Below, in pieces: positions 55,729 through 63,953 of a stretch of 64,000 nt of DNA. The notes under the pieces were generated by a model that was given only the letters and a program-made list of their open reading frames with translations, was not told where the DNA came from and did not search any database. A program made the translations under genes and the position numbers. Within the stretch, counting starts at the first letter, position 1; each line of letters begins with the position of its first letter. The stretch is from an uncultured Prevotellaceae bacterium (GTDB lineage Bacteria; Bacteroidota; Bacteroidia; Bacteroidales; Bacteroidaceae): assembly GCA_900314755.1 (NCBI GenBank), contig OMWH01000006.1, forward strand, positions 32,330 to 96,329. The letters are read 5' to 3'.

Positions 55729-56988
55729 TTATTGTATTACACAGCGTTTGATGTAAAAATCGCGGAAATCTGTCCATCTGTAGTAAGGGGCTTGTGTGGT
55801 GGGTACGGGTAGTCTTGCCTCCAAACCGTTGAGCAGGCATTTTACAAGGATGTCGTTATTTCCCTGTTTCCCTCGGTAGAACACCAGTTGGATGTTACAA
55901 GCCTTACATGTCTCCCAGTTCTGGTAGCAGTTCTTGACCTCATAGGGGTTTTCCGGGTCCAGGTCTGCTCCGTTGATACCCATCAGAACGGTCAGGGGAC
56001 CAATGAACGAGTCATGTCCAAAACGCAGGTCTGCGATATGGTCACTGGTACCATCCAGTACAGCGTCGGCTTTCTGAAGGATGTCCTGCAAGATGGGGAT
56101 GGTCACATATTTGTCAGAGAATACCCATGAGTAGGAGCCTAAGTTAGCTGCCTCCCACTGCTCGGCAATCTCCTCGTCAGTTATCAGATTGCCCATCATC
56201 CCTTCATAATTGATGCTGGGAAGCGTCTTGTAGAAGTCGATGAGGACATAGGCGTTCTTATGCTTGTCGCCAGCCAATCCTTCTGTGGAAGTGAAGGTTC
56301 TTGCCAGTACTTTGTCCACCAGCGTGTTCTCGCTCTTAAACTGATCACGGTTCTTTTCGTAACGGGGCTTTACCTTGGGATAGTCGTGCTTATGGGGATT
56401 CTGACGGTCGTTAGGTACGACGGCATCGAGGGTGAAACGGGATGACTGCTCACGGATCTCGATCTTCGGATTACACTGTACCAGCTCCTGACAGCATGCG
56501 GACATGCTGAGCACACACCGTCCAGAGAGGGAGGAGACAGCAAGTATGTTACCACCTTCTTTAAAAACCTCTGTGAACTGGTTGTACATTCTTCGGGCGA
56601 TACCTTGGTGCTGTTCCCATCCTAGCTGCGTCAGTTCTCCGACACCCGTCATCAACTCGTCTTTGACGGCGATGAACTTCCGATAGAAAGACTCGCCCTC
56701 AGGGGTGAGCTGTTGTTTCTCGTGGGCTGTTGTCAGCAAGGTATCCAAGTCCTTATACAACTTGGAACTCCAGTTGTATCGCGACCCATGACGGGCATAG
56801 TGGCTGATATAGAAGGGCTTGTAGCCACGGGGCGCCTTCGTCATCGGAGCTGTTTCGAACAGGTAGGGACAGTCATTGCCATAGGCTTTCCTCGGGTTGT
56901 CTTTGAGCTGAGTGAGTGCGTCGTTAGTCTGTGCCCATGTTGTCAAGGCAGCGAATCCTAATAGGAGGGTTAAGATGGTTTTCTTCAT
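55729..56988 (-). CDS. Histidine-type phosphatase (MINPP/phytase-like)
   Basis: 419 residues with signal peptide (1-19, TTWAQT). The branch-2 histidine phosphatase motif is ARHGSRYNWSSK (Arg66-His67-Gly68), with the acid/base part in FGHDSFIGPLTVLMG. Bacteroides homologues of mammalian MINPP dephosphorylate inositol hexakisphosphate; acid glucose-phosphatase activity is possible. Periplasmic or exported. It is a single-gene unit, with its promoter back to back with that of the EptA-like gene. Confidence 0.85.
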   Translation of the reverse strand: MKKTILTLLLGFAALTTWAQTNDALTQLKDNPRKAYGNDCPYLFETAPMTKAPRGYKPFYISHYARHGSRYNWSSKLYKDLDTLLTTAHEKQQLTPEGESFYRKFIAVKDELMTGVGELTQLGWEQHQGIARRMYNQFTEVFKEGGNILAVSSLSGRCVLSMSACCQELVQCNPKIEIREQSSRFTLDAVVPNDRQNPHKHDYPKVKPRYEKNRDQFKSENTLVDKVLARTFTSTEGLAGDKHKNAYVLIDFYKTLPSINYEGMMGNLITDEEIAEQWEAANLGSYSWVFSDKYVTIPILQDILQKADAVLDGTSDHIADLRFGHDSFIGPLTVLMGINGADLDPENPYEVKNCYQNWETCKACNIQLVFYRGKQGNNDILVKCLLNGLEARLPVPTTQAPYYRWTDFRDFYIKRCVIQ

Positions 56989-57008
56989 ATACTTGTGTTT
57001 TATTTTTG

Positions 57009-57016
57009 CAAAGATA
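57009..57016 (-). promoter_or_regulatory. -7 box of the phosphatase gene
   Basis: CAAAGATA (minus-strand TATCTTTG) ends 21 bp before the ATG at 56988. It is divergent from the box at 57040. Confidence 0.7.
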
Positions 57017-57039
57017 ATCTTTTTTTTCTAAAAAATGAG

Positions 57040-57047
57040 TACTTTTG
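57040..57047 (+). promoter_or_regulatory. -7 box of the EptA-like gene
   Basis: TACTTTTG fits TAnnTTTG. It lies inside the first codons of the longest frame (ATG 57035), so translation must begin further on. Confidence 0.6.
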
Positions 57048-57067
57048 CAGGTAGAATGATAAAAATG

Positions 57068-58633
57068 ATGATAAAGAGTTTACGCAGACCAGTTTCGCTT
57101 TTAGTTTTTTCATGTATTGTCAGCATAGGTACATTATTGTTGTATAACATACCGTTTCTCCAATATGCGGCAGACAATTCCAATGTGGGTACTGGTGGGA
57201 AGGTTTTCCTGCTGGTGTCGTTGGTTGTCATCATGTTGTCGCTCAACTTCATGATAACCTATTTGGTGATGTTTCTGTTGAGGACCGTAGGGCATATCCT
57301 GCTGGCGATTCTTTCATTAATCAATGCAACGGCGGTTTATTTTATCATCACCTACCATGTGATGATTGATGCGACGACCATAGAAAATGTCTTTAATACA
57401 CGATATTCAGAGGCTTCTGGTTTTTTCAGCGGGTCGCTGTGGCTCTTCTTGTTGGGTGTCGGTGTTCTTCCTGCCTTGTTTTGTCTGCTGCAACCAGTGG
57501 TCTTCGGCAAAGCGAGGAAGTTGGGCATCTGCTGTGGGGGCTCTCTTGCTGTCATTCTCGTGATGGCATTGGCGAATATCAACCAGACATTGTGGATTAG
57601 TCAACATGACACGGAATTGGGTGGGCTGCTGCAACCATGGTCGTACATCGTGAATACCGCCCGTCTTGCTGCCAGTCATCATGATGAGCAAGCCGAGGAG
57701 ATCAAACTTCCTGACGGAAAGATCACAGACCACCAAAAGGCGGTCGTCGTGCTCGTTATCGGTGAGTCGGCAAGAAAGGCAAACTTCCAACTTTATGGTT
57801 ATCAGCGTGCTACCAACCCGTTGTTGTCGAAGCAGGAAGGACTGAAAGTATATCAGGCTACATCTTGTGCTACGTATACCACGGCAGGCTCCAAAGCCAT
57901 TCTGGAACCGAAGAACAGTGACGACCTGTATGAGCTGTTACCTAACTATGCATTCCGAATGGGAGTCGACGTGGCATGGCGTACGTCAAACTGGGGGGAA
58001 CCGCCTATCCATATTGATGAGTATCTTACTGATGACGACCTTGCTTCGCAGTATCCCAATGCGGATGCCCACCATGACGGAATCCTCTTTGAGGGACTTC
58101 GTGAGCGTATCGCCTCCAGCAAGAGGGAGAAGGTGTTGATCGTGTTGCATACCAGTACCAGCCATGGTCCGAAGTATGCTGACAAATATCCGAAGGAGTT
58201 TGAGGTGTTTAAGCCTGTGGCAAGAAATGTGGAGGAAGGTGAGAAGAATGTCGGGTTGCTGGTCAATGCGTACGACAATACCATTGTTTACACTGACTTC
58301 CTGTTGAATGGTCTTATCAACACCTTGCGGTCGATGAATGACTGGCAGAGTGCCATGATATTCATTTCCGATCATGGTGAGTCACTTGGCGAGAACAATA
58401 TGTTCATGCATGGACTGCCTATGAGTCTGGCACCCAAAGTGCAGTATGAGATACCGTTCCTGGTATGGACCTCAGAGAACTTCAGAGACTATAAGCGTGT
58501 GTCTAGTCAGCAGAAGGCACAGAATGGTGAACTGCCAGCAGTCCTCGAACAGCATTATATCTTCCATTCCGTTCTCAACCTGCTGTCCATCCAGTCACCT
58601 GCCTATAACAAAGACTTTGATATCTTCCTGTAG
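57068..58633 (+). CDS. Phosphoethanolamine transferase, EptA/sulfatase superfamily
   Basis: 521 residues from ATG 57068 (57065 equally possible). The frame opens at 57035, but that start is inside the -7 box. Five N-terminal membrane helices (to about residue 185) precede a periplasmic alkaline-phosphatase-type domain: VIGESARKANFQLYGY (first metal site), CATYTTAGSKAILEP with the Thr nucleophile, and FISDHGESLGENNMFMHG (second metal cluster). It transfers phosphoethanolamine from phosphatidylethanolamine to lipid A or another surface glycan. Convergent with the zinc-ribbon gene, 18 bp apart. Confidence 0.9.
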   Translation: MIKSLRRPVSLLVFSCIVSIGTLLLYNIPFLQYAADNSNVGTGGKVFLLVSLVVIMLSLNFMITYLVMFLLRTVGHILLAILSLINATAVYFIITYHVMIDATTIENVFNTRYSEASGFFSGSLWLFLLGVGVLPALFCLLQPVVFGKARKLGICCGGSLAVILVMALANINQTLWISQHDTELGGLLQPWSYIVNTARLAASHHDEQAEEIKLPDGKITDHQKAVVVLVIGESARKANFQLYGYQRATNPLLSKQEGLKVYQATSCATYTTAGSKAILEPKNSDDLYELLPNYAFRMGVDVAWRTSNWGEPPIHIDEYLTDDDLASQYPNADAHHDGILFEGLRERIASSKREKVLIVLHTSTSHGPKYADKYPKEFEVFKPVARNVEEGEKNVGLLVNAYDNTIVYTDFLLNGLINTLRSMNDWQSAMIFISDHGESLGENNMFMHGLPMSLAPKVQYEIPFLVWTSENFRDYKRVSSQQKAQNGELPAVLEQHYIFHSVLNLLSIQSPAYNKDFDIFL

Positions 58634-58651
58634 TGTTGATAGGCTAACTTC

Positions 58652-59011
58652 TCACGTCCAAAATTCTTTTTCTCCAGTCTCTTTCATTACCCCCTGACAC
58701 TTGGGACAGGTATGCATATCCCATCTTCTGATGCGATCGCTGCCACATTGCAGACATAACCGTCCAGCCTCACTTCTATAGGATGGGGCGACATCGGCAA
58801 TGATACCGCCTACGACGATATTCTGGACGGTCTTGCAGTCGGGACACGACATGGCTGTTATCTGCTGGCGGAACAGACCACGTCCCTCATATACCTCGGT
58901 CTCGTAGCCGCAAGTCTTACAACGATATTTCAGTTTCCAAGCCACTTTTCGCTTCTTTTCTTTAACTGAGTGATACGAGGCACCATCATAGATACTTCCT
59001 TTACTCTCCAA
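58652..59011 (-). CDS. Zinc-ribbon protein of unknown function
   Basis: 119 residues with four CxxC knuckles (CKTC, CPDC, CLQC, CPKC), so two zinc ribbons are likely, after a basic N-terminus (VKEKKRKVAWKLKYRC). Rubredoxin-like or nucleic-acid-binding roles are possible; nothing more specific is visible. It overlaps yjbQ by 11 bp and is the last gene of its operon. Confidence 0.75.
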   Translation of the reverse strand: MESKGSIYDGASYHSVKEKKRKVAWKLKYRCKTCGYETEVYEGRGLFRQQITAMSCPDCKTVQNIVVGGIIADVAPSYRSEAGRLCLQCGSDRIRRWDMHTCPKCQGVMKETGEKEFWT

Positions 59012-59414
59012 TAATCGTTATTACTAAGTCTCTTGCCCCACCATAATTCCTGTATTCACAGAGGTAGATACCCTGCCATGTTCCCATATTTAAGCGTCCG
59101 TTAGTGATAGGAATCGTCAGACTAATGCCGCTCAGAGTTGACTTGGCATGAGCAGGCATGTCATCGGCTCCTTCCAGCGTATGCTCATATTCTGGCAGAT
59201 TCTCTGGCACGAGACGGTTGAAGATAGTTTCCATGTCCACACGAACGTCTGGATCTGCATTCTCATTGATACTTAGTCCGCAACTGGTATGTTTGCAGAA
59301 TATATTGATGATGCCGGTCTTGGGCAGTTTGGGCAACTGGCGCATAATCTCGCTGGTCACCAGATGAAAGCCACGGGACTTGGAACTGAGGCTGATTTCT
59401 ATTTGCTGAATCAT
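59001..59414 (-). CDS. yjbQ: YjbQ/UPF0047 family protein (secondary thiamine-phosphate synthase type)
   Basis: 137 residues, full length for the family. Signature GIINIFCKHTSCGLSINENADPDVRVDM (about 33-60), ADDMPAHAKSTLSGISLTIPI, and LNMGTWQGIYLCEYRNYGG near the end. Family members show weak thiamine-phosphate synthase activity when overexpressed; the true role is uncertain. The 29 bp before its start repeat those before the small gene at 60817. Confidence 0.92.
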   Translation of the reverse strand: MIQQIEISLSSKSRGFHLVTSEIMRQLPKLPKTGIINIFCKHTSCGLSINENADPDVRVDMETIFNRLVPENLPEYEHTLEGADDMPAHAKSTLSGISLTIPITNGRLNMGTWQGIYLCEYRNYGGARDLVITIIGE

Positions 59415-59443
59415 TCTTTTTTTTGATAAATGTTAATTGTTGG
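59415..59443 (-). repeat. 29-bp leader repeat, copy at yjbQ
   Basis: On the minus strand it reads CCAACAATTAACATTTATC, then A8-GA, directly before the yjbQ ATG. It is identical over 29 bp to 60822-60850. Confidence 0.92.
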
Positions 59444-59459
59444 ATAATAACTCTGTTTT

Positions 59460-60632
59460 CTATCCTTTATAATCTTTCGCTTTCCCACCAAGTTCTGACA
59501 GGCGTTCAAGAGCTGCCGTCAATGTCTCGTCACGCTTGGCAAAGTGGAAGCGGATTAGGTGGCGAACATCCTCCTTGAAAAAGCAACTGCCCGGCACTGC
59601 TCCCACCCCGACATGTTCAGCGAGCCATTCGCAGAAATGCAGGTCGTCCTTTACGCCATACTTCGACACATCGAGCATCACGTAGTAGGCTCCTTGCGGC
59701 TCGGTGAACTCCAATCCGAACTGGCGAAGACCGTCACAGAACAGCTGTCTCATGTGGGTGTAGTGCGCCTGCAGTCCTTCATAATAGCTGTCAGGGAAAC
59801 ACAATCCGACGGTTGCAGCCTCCATCAAAGGGGCGGCGGCTCCAACGGTGAGAAAGTCGTGTACCTTCTTCACGCGGTCAATGATTTGCTCAGGGGCAAT
59901 GACATACCCCAGCCGCCAGCCAGTGATGCTGTAGGTCTTGGACAGCGAACTGCACGAGACGGTGCGCTCCCACATGCCTGGCAGTGTGGAGATATAGACG
60001 TGGCGGTGAGGAGCATAGACGATGTGCTCATAGACCTCATCGGTTATCACATAGCCATCGTACCTTATTACAATATCTGCTATCGTCTGAAGTTCCTCAC
60101 GGGTAAAGACCTTGCCACAGGGGTTAGACGGATTGCAGAGCACCAATGCCTTTGCACCCTGCATGAATGCATCCTCTATCAAGTTGGCATCGAAAGAGAA
60201 CGTTGGTGGCACGAGTGGTATGTATATCGGCTCTGCCCCTGTCAGGATGGTGTCTGCCGTATAGTTCTCATAGAATGGCGAGAAGATGGCCACTTTGTCG
60301 CCAGGATTCACGACGGTCATCATCGCTGCCATCATGGCTTCCGTAGAGCCACAGGTCACGACGATGTTCTTGTCGGCATCGATGTTCATGCCAGTGAATC
60401 GGCTCTGCTTTTTGGCCAGCGCCTCACGGAAGTTCTGTGCACCCCAAGTGACCGCATACTGATGCGGACCGCTTGGAGCAATCTCAGCCAGACGGTCGGT
60501 TATCTCATGTGGTGGATCGAAGTCTGGAAATCCCTGTGAGAGATTGATGGCTCCGTACTTGTTGGATATGCGGGTCATCCGACGGATCACTGAGTCCGTG
60601 AAGCCCGAAGTTCTTGTAGATAGTGGTCTCAT
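59460..60632 (-). CDS. PLP-dependent aminotransferase, class I/II (methionine/kynurenine type)
   Basis: 390 residues from ATG 60632 (MRPLSTRTSGFTDSVIRRM); the frame extends to a TTG at 60671. PLP residues: NPSNPCG with Asn near 167, YVITDEVYEH with Asp near 198, and the Schiff-base Lys near 232 in SSLSKTYSITGWRLGY. INLSQGFPDFDPP is typical of the YbdL/kynurenine aminotransferase subgroup. Cytoplasmic amino-acid metabolism. It is preceded by a 49-residue gene 35 bp upstream and followed by yjbQ. Confidence 0.92.
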   Translation of the reverse strand: MRPLSTRTSGFTDSVIRRMTRISNKYGAINLSQGFPDFDPPHEITDRLAEIAPSGPHQYAVTWGAQNFREALAKKQSRFTGMNIDADKNIVVTCGSTEAMMAAMMTVVNPGDKVAIFSPFYENYTADTILTGAEPIYIPLVPPTFSFDANLIEDAFMQGAKALVLCNPSNPCGKVFTREELQTIADIVIRYDGYVITDEVYEHIVYAPHRHVYISTLPGMWERTVSCSSLSKTYSITGWRLGYVIAPEQIIDRVKKVHDFLTVGAAAPLMEAATVGLCFPDSYYEGLQAHYTHMRQLFCDGLRQFGLEFTEPQGAYYVMLDVSKYGVKDDLHFCEWLAEHVGVGAVPGSCFFKEDVRHLIRFHFAKRDETLTAALERLSELGGKAKDYKG

Positions 60633-60667
60633 ATTAGTCCTGATACTATGCTGTGCAATAATCTGTA

Positions 60668-60817
60668 TCAATCATTTATGTAGTTCTTTGTACTCATATC
60701 ATAATATAGAGCCTCCAACTCCTGAAGTGTCAGGTTCTCCACAGAGTGCTCTATTACCTTTATCAGCTCTTCACGCCGATAGTCATCTGACTGTTCGAAA
60801 CGTCTTGTGTATGCCAT
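60668..60817 (-). CDS. Small conserved-looking protein, 49 residues
   Basis: The frame from ATG 60817 (MAYTRRFEQSDDYRREELIK) follows a good -7 box at 60853 and an A-rich leader. It is acidic and helical, with EELIKVIEHSVENLTLQELEALYYDM. Function unknown. Placement with promoter and leader supports a real gene; it heads the aminotransferase-yjbQ-zinc-ribbon operon. Confidence 0.6.
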   Translation of the reverse strand: MAYTRRFEQSDDYRREELIKVIEHSVENLTLQELEALYYDMSTKNYIND

Positions 60818-60821
60818 ACTA

Positions 60822-60850
60822 TCTTTTTTTTGATAAATGTTAATTGTTGG
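60822..60850 (-). repeat. 29-bp leader repeat, copy at the 49-residue gene
   Basis: Identical to 59415-59443. Here it begins at the expected transcription start just downstream of the -7 box, so it forms the 5' untranslated leader. Confidence 0.92.
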
Positions 60851-60852
60851 CA

Positions 60853-60860
60853 CAAAAGTA
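60853..60860 (-). promoter_or_regulatory. -7 box of the small gene/aminotransferase operon
   Basis: CAAAAGTA on plus reads TACTTTTG on minus. It lies 35 bp before ATG 60817 and is divergent from 60883. Confidence 0.65.
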
Positions 60861-60882
60861 GTCAAAATCAGGCAAAAATGAT

Positions 60883-60890
60883 TAACTTTG
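60883..60890 (+). promoter_or_regulatory. -7 box of the rhodanese operon
   Basis: TAACTTTG followed by C, 41 bp before ATG 60932, fits TAnnTTTG. Confidence 0.7.
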
Positions 60891-60931
60891 CAAAAGTATT
60901 TTGCAGTTACAGCTAAAATTTAAGAGAAACG

Positions 60932-61324
60932 ATGAACGAATTGAAGAAGATAATAACCTGTTTGTTGGCTGTCTTAGGCATGACATCTGCTTGTGGTCAG
61001 AAGAACTATGAAGATGTTGATGTATCAGGGTTTGCAGAGCTTATTGCTGATTCCAGTGTGATAGTACTTGACGTAAGAACCGCCGACGAATATGGTGACG
61101 GTCATATTGAGCGTGCTATCAATATTGATGTGAAGAAAGATGATTTCCTCCAGAAAGCCAAAGCCGCCATACCCGCAGACAAGACGATCGCAGTCTATTG
61201 CCGTAGTGGAAGAAGGTCGGCAAACGCTTGCGGAAAACTGAGCTCGGAGGGTTATAAGTGTGTCAACCTAAAGGGTGGTGTCTTGGCTTGGATGGACGAG
61301 AAGAAACCTGTCATTACAAAATAA
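60932..61324 (+). CDS. Rhodanese-domain lipoprotein
   Basis: 130 residues. Lipoprotein signal LAVLGMTSACGQ (lipidation Cys21), then a single rhodanese domain: SVIVLDVRTADEYGDGHIERAINI and the active loop VYCRSGRRS with Cys90. It probably carries sulfane sulfur or acts in a periplasmic thiol process. First gene of a three-gene operon; 3 bp to the next start. Confidence 0.9.
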   Translation: MNELKKIITCLLAVLGMTSACGQKNYEDVDVSGFAELIADSSVIVLDVRTADEYGDGHIERAINIDVKKDDFLQKAKAAIPADKTIAVYCRSGRRSANACGKLSSEGYKCVNLKGGVLAWMDEKKPVITK

Positions 61325-61327
61325 CTG

Positions 61328-61528
61328 ATGGACTACCTGCCTAAAGACCCTGCGATACTGGTCTCGAGTGTCAACATGCTTCTGAGAGATGAAGAGTTTG
61401 ACAGCCTTGAATCGCTGTGCTATGCCTTCAGCCGGGAACCGCAGGATATCAAGGAGTACCTGCTCGGCAAAGGCTTCGTCTGGAGTGAGAGGCAGAAGCA
61501 GTTCAGACCCATAGGCTACGATGAATGA
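61328..61528 (+). CDS. DUF4250 domain protein
   Basis: 66 residues covering the whole DUF4250 pattern: LPKDPAILVSSVNMLLRDEEFDSLESLC and GFVWSERQKQFRP. A small cytoplasmic helical protein of unknown function. The stop overlaps the next start by 4 bp (ATGA). Confidence 0.88.
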   Translation: MDYLPKDPAILVSSVNMLLRDEEFDSLESLCYAFSREPQDIKEYLLGKGFVWSERQKQFRPIGYDE

Positions 61529-61770
61529 TAACCCGTGACAGCATAGAGACGGCATACTGTTTCCTGCATCAGAAGTGGAACGTATATATCCATTCTTCAC
61601 TCGACTGGCAGAAGGATGACATCGAGTATGCCATTGCTTCTTATGTTGATGATATGAGACAGGAATTGTATGACACAATATCCGATGGACGCACTGACTT
61701 CCTCCGTGACCACAGCAGGTTTCTGGAGGATATAACAAAAGCAGTAGAGCAATTAGAAAATATGCTATAA
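61525..61770 (+). CDS. Small hypothetical protein, 81 residues
   Basis: Coupled to the DUF4250 gene by an ATGA overlap. The sequence (TAYCFLHQKWNVYIHSSLDWQKDDIEYAIASYVDDM) is helical and acidic, with no recognised domain. It is likely genuine because of the coupling. It ends 37 bp before the convergent peptidase gene; GGAGC...GCTCC in that gap could be a weak bidirectional terminator. Confidence 0.72.
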   Translation: MITRDSIETAYCFLHQKWNVYIHSSLDWQKDDIEYAIASYVDDMRQELYDTISDGRTDFLRDHSRFLEDITKAVEQLENML

Positions 61771-61807
61771 CGGAGCCATTGACGCTCCATGGCGGCTTTG
61801 CCTTATT

Positions 61808-62902
61808 CTATTTTCCACCTCCTAGGTTGTCGGGTAGTGCATGGCGGTTCAGGAACAGATAAACGGTGTTCAACTTCATGAAGTCGCGTGACATATACCA
61901 GATACCCTGATATTGACCGCTCTTGCCCCATGAGTTCTTCACCATATAGTAGGGTTTTCCCTGCTCGTCGACAGCTTTTCCGTAGACAAGCATCACGTGG
62001 TCGTAGGTGAACCGCCAGTCGTCCCATTGCTCTTGTCGCATCTGTTGTGTGGGTACGATACCGTCGGGCAGCGTGGCAAGTCCCGTCCGTGTGAAGTCGC
62101 CAGTCACGTCACCACCCCAAGCCACGGTATAGCCTGCGTCCAATGCCTTGTCGAGCACATCCATCAGGTCTTCGATGGGGATGTTGTAACTGGGCTTCAG
62201 TCGCCATTTATAGGGAGCCTCGATGACAAAAGACTCGTTGAAGGGGTGATGCGTATAACTGGTCAGGCTGACGTAGTCGTCGGGGGTGAGTCCCAGACTC
62301 TCGGCGAATGATGTCGGAGTGTATGTCTTTCCCTCATACACAAACGACTCAGGGCACCTGCCTACGAATCGCTCGATGACAGCCAGCACACTGTCCTTCC
62401 AATGAGGCAACGGCTCTTTAGCGTCCTCCCTGACGGCTGCCCTCACCGTACGCTCCAACTGCGGGAAGAAAACCTTGAAGTTGGCAAGCGAGTCACCTGT
62501 CAGGGAACCAGGTGCGGGCATCGCCGTCTCAGGGCAGATACCATATCGGCGTATCACGTCCACCACATCGTCGCAAGAGCCACCCTCGGAAATTTGGCTG
62601 TAGCCGTGCATACGGACATAATGGGTGGCACAGTCCATATAGTCACGGTTGACCACGAACATCTCACACAAGTCGTAGGTTTTGCCCGTCTTGCGCAGGA
62701 TCTCACTCTCCAGATACCCCAGTGTGGCGTAAGCCCAACAGGTGCCACTGCGATACTGGTTCTTCACACTGGTTATCGGATTCTCCTTTACCGTCGTGAA
62801 GGTTTTCTTTATGTTCTTACCGCTTGCCTGCTTTTGCAGGTTTTCTTGTGCTGTTGCCACTACTGTCAGTAATAATGTGACAATGAAAGTCAAAATTCTC
62901 AT
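61808..62902 (-). CDS. C1 family (papain/bleomycin-hydrolase-like) cysteine peptidase
   Basis: 364 residues with signal peptide (MRILTFIVTLLLTVVATAQ). Catalytic Cys55 in YRSGTCWAYATLGYLESE, His in FTYDHVMLVYG (about 297) and Asn in MVKNSWGKSG (about 319). The domain order resembles aminopeptidase C/bleomycin hydrolase (C1B) but shorter and exported. No propeptide is obvious. A periplasmic or secreted aminopeptidase is likely. Confidence 0.9.
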   Translation of the reverse strand: MRILTFIVTLLLTVVATAQENLQKQASGKNIKKTFTTVKENPITSVKNQYRSGTCWAYATLGYLESEILRKTGKTYDLCEMFVVNRDYMDCATHYVRMHGYSQISEGGSCDDVVDVIRRYGICPETAMPAPGSLTGDSLANFKVFFPQLERTVRAAVREDAKEPLPHWKDSVLAVIERFVGRCPESFVYEGKTYTPTSFAESLGLTPDDYVSLTSYTHHPFNESFVIEAPYKWRLKPSYNIPIEDLMDVLDKALDAGYTVAWGGDVTGDFTRTGLATLPDGIVPTQQMRQEQWDDWRFTYDHVMLVYGKAVDEQGKPYYMVKNSWGKSGQYQGIWYMSRDFMKLNTVYLFLNRHALPDNLGGGK

Positions 62903-62979
62903 AGCCGTAATTCTTTCTTATTAGAGATAAAGAATGCTAATAATGTGAGCAAAATTACTAAATTTTGAGTAATAATGGC

Positions 62980-62987
62980 TACCTTTG
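62980..62987 (+). promoter_or_regulatory. -7 box of the DUF4112 gene
   Basis: TACCTTTG followed by C matches TAnnTTTG, 56 bp before the TTG start at 63043 and 80 bp before ATG 63067. Confidence 0.65.
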
Positions 62988-63042
62988 CGAAATAATTTAA
63001 GAGAATTTGTGACTCGACCGGCAAAGCTGGACCTGTCGCTAT

Positions 63043-63558
63043 TTGGCAAAGAAATCATATAATCAGATGAACAAAGACGAGAAACGGCAATTGCAGCGCA
63101 AGCGTCTGATGGAAAACAAAGCCTATCAGACGATGGAGGGCTTGACCCGTTATATGGACCGCTATTATCTGGATGCGCTCATCGGAGTTATCCCGGGCTG
63201 GGGTGATGCCATAGCACTGCTCAGTGCCGTGCCGTTTGTTTATTTCTCTGCCCGTGTCATCAAAAGCGTACCGCTGACACTGGCTATTCTCAATAACGCC
63301 CTTCGTGACGTACTGATGGGCTTGATACCATTCTTCGTTGGTGACATCATCGACATCTTCCACCGTGCCAATATCCAGAACATGCAGATGGTTCAGGGTT
63401 TTGTTGACGGTGATGAAGTGATGATCAAACAAGTGAACCAGCGAGCGTGGCAGTCAGCCATAGCCCTTGTTGTCTTGCTCTTGCTCATAGCCCTGATGAT
63501 ATGGGCACTCATCAGTTTCGGCAGCTACCTTTATTCATTGGTAGCATCCATCTTCTGA
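63043..63558 (+). CDS. DUF4112 membrane protein
   Basis: 171 residues from a TTG start (MAKKSYNQMNKDEKRQLQRKR); ATG 63067 is an alternative giving 163. The DUF4112 core is LDALIGVIPGWGDAIALLSAVPFVYFSARVI and VGDIIDIFHRANIQNMQMVQGFVDG. Two hydrophobic segments in the core and a C-terminal helix (SAIALVVLLLLIALMIWALISF) place it in the inner membrane. Function unknown. Confidence 0.85.
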   Translation: MAKKSYNQMNKDEKRQLQRKRLMENKAYQTMEGLTRYMDRYYLDALIGVIPGWGDAIALLSAVPFVYFSARVIKSVPLTLAILNNALRDVLMGLIPFFVGDIIDIFHRANIQNMQMVQGFVDGDEVMIKQVNQRAWQSAIALVVLLLLIALMIWALISFGSYLYSLVASIF

Positions 63559-63709
63559 GCTGTTAATGTCAGCTGCCTTTTGGGAAGTAGAGAACAAAAG
63601 GTACTACATTTAACATGCGATGTCAATAGTTTGGAGGAAAAATCGCGTAAAAATATGTTAATAAAATGAAGAATTATTGTTAATACAAGTTAACGAATAG
63701 GGGCTATTT

Positions 63710-63790
63710 TCACTCCAATATCTCCTTTGCTTCACTCTAATATCTCCCATGCCTCACTCCAATATCTGCCGTGGGGCACGGGAGATATTC
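63710..63790. repeat. 3 x 22-bp tandem repeat plus inverted relic (CACTCCAATATCTCC)
   Basis: Units start at 63710, 63732 and 63754 and share TCACTCYAATATCT. A partial inverted copy (GGGAGATATT, 63779-63788) follows. Confidence 0.9.
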
Positions 63791-63906
63791 CTTTAGCCTA
63801 TAGGAGACGTTTCTTACGGGGTGCTGCAATATTTGACAACAGATTGGGGATCGTGCGAACAGAGAACAGAGAACAGTAAAGTTTTTCATTTTATACTACA
63901 TATGTG

Positions 63907-63953
63907 CTTTATATTATATATATATTATATATAATATATATATAATATAAAAT
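63907..63953. repeat. TATATA low-complexity palindrome
   Basis: About 45 bp of TATAT/ATATA that is nearly self-complementary. It would melt or form a cruciform easily. Confidence 0.85.

Noticed and set aside
59559-60539. Plus-strand 326-codon open frame
   Set aside because: Exactly antisense to the aminotransferase, whose catalytic motifs are intact; a codon-bias shadow.
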